DNA of 6,622 nucleotides from NCBI GenBank assembly GCA_945862475.1, contig CAMAYW010000141.1:1-6622 (forward strand), read 5' to 3'. Of this stretch, positions 4,485 through 6,622 are shown one piece after another (position 1 is the stretch's first letter; each line of letters starts with the position of its first letter). The position numbers and the translations under genes were made by a program. The stretch comes from Bacteriovorax stolpii. Its GTDB lineage: Bacteria > Bdellovibrionota > Bacteriovoracia > Bacteriovoracales > Bacteriovoracaceae. The notes under the pieces were generated by a model. It saw only the letters and a list, made by a program, of their open reading frames with translations. It ran no database searches and was not told the origin of the DNA.

Positions 4485-6622
4485 ATGAGACATTTAAAGA
4501 TTTTTATTGTCCTATTTTCTCTATCGCTTCTAATGATCTCCACCATTATTTTTCAAAATATGGTGGCAAGACTATCTCCACATGAAGTTGATTTTGATCC
4601 CCTTCACTCTGTTCCACTTTCAACGATTGTGGCAGCAACACCAGGAACGGCTTCCTCAAAGATTGTTTACATTCATGCTGATGAAATCGCCCACATTGAC
4701 CAAAGTGTTGAAATGGATCAATTAATTATCAATGGAGAGCTTCATTGCGACTCACAAGTTGCGGCTTCTGTGGCCGAAATTAAAGCAAGAGTCATCTACG
4801 TAAACGGTTTCTTTCAGTGTGGAACTCAAAATTTTCGTTATCATAAAAAACTAATTTTGAGTTTGAAGCCAGGTCTTTCTGACCCAAGGGGAACTTCTGC
4901 CTATAGGGCCATCCTTGTGAATAATGGGGGCAAACTCATTCTTAATGGACTAACTAAAAATGCCATTTGGACCAGACTCGCTCAAACGGCGTTCCCTGGC
5001 CAAAATACGATTCAAGTTGATTTCCCAGGCTTAACGACTCCTCAAAACCAGCAATCCCTTAGGGTAAGTCAGCCCTCATGGAGCGTCGGTGATGAAATCG
5101 TTATTGGCCCAAGTTCATATAATCCACAAGAGGCAGAGGCCTTTAAAATAACGGCCATAAATGGCAATACCTTAACTTTAAATGGAACTCTCCAATACAG
5201 GCACCTCGGACAAAAAGAAACCTATATCACTCAATACAATGGAGCACGCATTTTTGATCCTCGAGCTGAGGTTGCTAACTTGACTCGAAATATTGTGATT
5301 CGAGGAGATGAGAGTTCTGGCACTATTGGGAACTCCTCAAGCCTTCAAGATGAGCTTGGAGGGCACCTTATGATCATGAGTGGAGGAAAGGCCTACGTCG
5401 ATAGCGTCGAATTTTTTAAAATGGGGCAAGCAGGGATCATGGCACGCTACCCATTTCACTGGCATTGGGTAGGAAATGGAGCAGGTCAGTTTATTTCAAA
5501 TTCATCCGTTCATAGAAGCTTTCAACGATGTATAAACATCCACCGTACAACTGATGTCAGTGTGACTAATAATGTTTGTTATGATTTCAAGGGCCACGGT
5601 TTTTTTCTTGAGGATGGAGTTGAAACAAATAATCTCATCTCAAATAATCTTGGTATTCATGCGAAGTTCCCCCATTACAACAAAAGACTTCTTCAATCAG
5701 ATAGTTTTTATGGGAGTGAAAGTCAGGGACGCTTTCCCAATGTTTCTGTCTATTGGATCAGCCATCCTCAAAATACGATCAAAAATAATGTGGCGTCAGG
5801 TTCTGTCGGAAGTGGTTTTTGGATGGCCTTTGAAACAGAAATTCGAAATCAACAAAATCAAGTCATCGCAAATCCAGTATGGACCAATACGACTTTGTTC
5901 GAAAAAAACGTTGCTCACTCTTCTCTTGTTGGTTTTACTTGGGATGGGGCGCCCACTGGAGATCTCACAAATAACCCAAATAATCCCAATGATCGTTTCC
6001 TGAATAGTGCTGCCTACAATCCACCCATTCCTCCTGTATTTAAAAATTTGACTGCTTTCAAAAATAAATTAACTGGATTTTACTATAGAGGGACTACTGC
6101 CGCCTTTGATGGAGGAATATCTGCGGACAACGGGTGGCACTATTGGCTGGCCTTTAACCAAATTATTAAAAATGCGCTTATTATTGGAAGAAGCCATCAG
6201 TTCACTGCCTATGATCAAAATCAAGCGATTCAAAACAATCGTCAAGACAGGAATTTAAATGCGGGAGTTGTTATTTATGATGGGCCATTTGAATTAAATG
6301 GGGTTGATTTTCATCAGTTCCCAACACAGAAAATGTTTGCTGGAAATTTAGAGGTTACTCCCGTTCCCATTGGAACCATCGCTGGATTTGATAAAGTTGT
6401 GAATCAAAGTAAGAGGGTGAGCTTCTCACCAATTCCAGTCCATAAAGCTTATATGCCTCCTGATTCAGATGTTAAATCACTCGAGTTAACTGGATCGACA
6501 GGTATTCGAGATCTAGATGGCACTCTCAGTGGTAGTCCAGGAATTCTTGTTGGAAAAAGATCCCTTGGGGTATCCTCAGGAAGTCAATGCTATGATCTGG
6601 GTACTTTATATCAAGGTTTTCA
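4485..6622 (+). CDS. Exported G8-domain / parallel beta-helix protein, fibrocystin/CEMIP/TMEM2-like; 3' end beyond window
   Basis: The frame is open from ATG 4485 to the window edge (712 full codons). Residues 5-25 (KIFIVLFSLSLLMISTIIF) are a signal peptide or anchor, so it acts outside the cytoplasm. Residues ~47-165 form a G8 domain with its glycine pattern (MDQLIINGELHCD, ARVIYVNGFFQCG, LVNNGGKLILNG). Then come WSVGDEIVIGPSSYNPQEAE (199-218), LQYRHLG and EVANLTRNIVIRGDE, typical of fibrocystin-type proteins. From about 290 a right-handed beta-helix follows, with MGQAGIMARYPFHWHWVG (313-330), SVHRSFQRCINIHRT, NVCYDFKGHGFFLEDGVE (363-380) and NTIKNNVASGSVGSGFW, nearly matching animal PKHD1/PKHD1L1 and CEMIP/TMEM2. 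Near the edge IRDLDGTLSGSPGILVG (674-690) also recalls CEMIP relatives. CEMIP and TMEM2 take part in hyaluronan breakdown; the substrate here is unknown. No GG/ILEI domain is seen so far. ATG 4485 is preceded by TTG and has no Shine-Dalgarno; the signal segment supports this start. Confidence 0.88.
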   Translation, partial: MRHLKIFIVLFSLSLLMISTIIFQNMVARLSPHEVDFDPLHSVPLSTIVAATPGTASSKIVYIHADEIAHIDQSVEMDQLIINGELHCDSQVAASVAEIKARVIYVNGFFQCGTQNFRYHKKLILSLKPGLSDPRGTSAYRAILVNNGGKLILNGLTKNAIWTRLAQTAFPGQNTIQVDFPGLTTPQNQQSLRVSQPSWSVGDEIVIGPSSYNPQEAEAFKITAINGNTLTLNGTLQYRHLGQKETYITQYNGARIFDPRAEVANLTRNIVIRGDESSGTIGNSSSLQDELGGHLMIMSGGKAYVDSVEFFKMGQAGIMARYPFHWHWVGNGAGQFISNSSVHRSFQRCINIHRTTDVSVTNNVCYDFKGHGFFLEDGVETNNLISNNLGIHAKFPHYNKRLLQSDSFYGSESQGRFPNVSVYWISHPQNTIKNNVASGSVGSGFWMAFETEIRNQQNQVIANPVWTNTTLFEKNVAHSSLVGFTWDGAPTGDLTNNPNNPNDRFLNSAAYNPPIPPVFKNLTAFKNKLTGFYYRGTTAAFDGGISADNGWHYWLAFNQIIKNALIIGRSHQFTAYDQNQAIQNNRQDRNLNAGVVIYDGPFELNGVDFHQFPTQKMFAGNLEVTPVPIGTIAGFDKVVNQSKRVSFSPIPVHKAYMPPDSDVKSLELTGSTGIRDLDGTLSGSPGILVGKRSLGVSSGSQCYDLGTLYQGF

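Noticed and set aside
5572..6003. 143-codon plus-strand ORF
   Set aside because: It lies wholly inside the G8 beta-helix gene in another frame. The enclosing frame has family motifs throughout and is open for over 2 kb.

Overview
This window is AT-rich DNA, densely packed with genes, from a Gram-negative bacterium: it encodes an outer-membrane porin, a lipobox lipoprotein and several exported proteins. The mix of genes (an NhaR-like LysR regulator, a DUF1275 membrane protein, a Porin_O_P protein, an extended SCO1 protein and a large G8-domain beta-helix protein) and the base composition would fit the Bdellovibrionota (Bacteriovorax/Bdellovibrio-like). That placement is an inference from style, not from a marker gene.

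Left block (1-1525): a minus-strand pair, made of a 44-residue single-helix membrane protein (398-532) and the N-terminal part of a DUF1275/YoaK-family membrane protein (397 down to the window edge), is divergent from a plus-strand LysR-type regulator resembling NhaR (644-1525). The 111 bp between them holds phased TTCAA/TTGAA half-sites. These include a perfect 8-bp-arm inverted repeat with a T-N11-A core, centred about 65 bp upstream of the predicted start of the minus-strand transcript. This is the textbook layout for a LysR regulator that activates its divergent neighbour and represses itself.

Middle block (1619-3391): a small secreted protein with a possible Cys-His-Asp hydrolase/transferase triad is convergent with a minus-strand phosphate-selective-type porin (Porin_O_P). 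Only 15 bp separate them and no terminator hairpin is visible.

Right block (3499-6622): divergent from the porin is a SCO1/SenC-type copper/thioredoxin-fold lipoprotein with a long extra C-terminal domain that resembles a second copper-handling module (FixH/YtkA-like). It is followed after 32 bp by a large open frame running off the window, an exported G8-domain plus parallel beta-helix protein strikingly like animal fibrocystin/CEMIP/TMEM2. Neither of these two genes has a recognisable Shine-Dalgarno sequence, and each has a -10-like hexamer 5-6 bp before its ATG.

The most notable items are the fibrocystin/CEMIP-like protein, the SCO1 fusion, the LysR control region, and the 44-residue protein whose TAA stop directly abuts the next ATG in the same frame. 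No rRNA, tRNA, CRISPR array, insertion sequence or prophage gene is evident, and no gene-free stretch exceeds about 110 bp.
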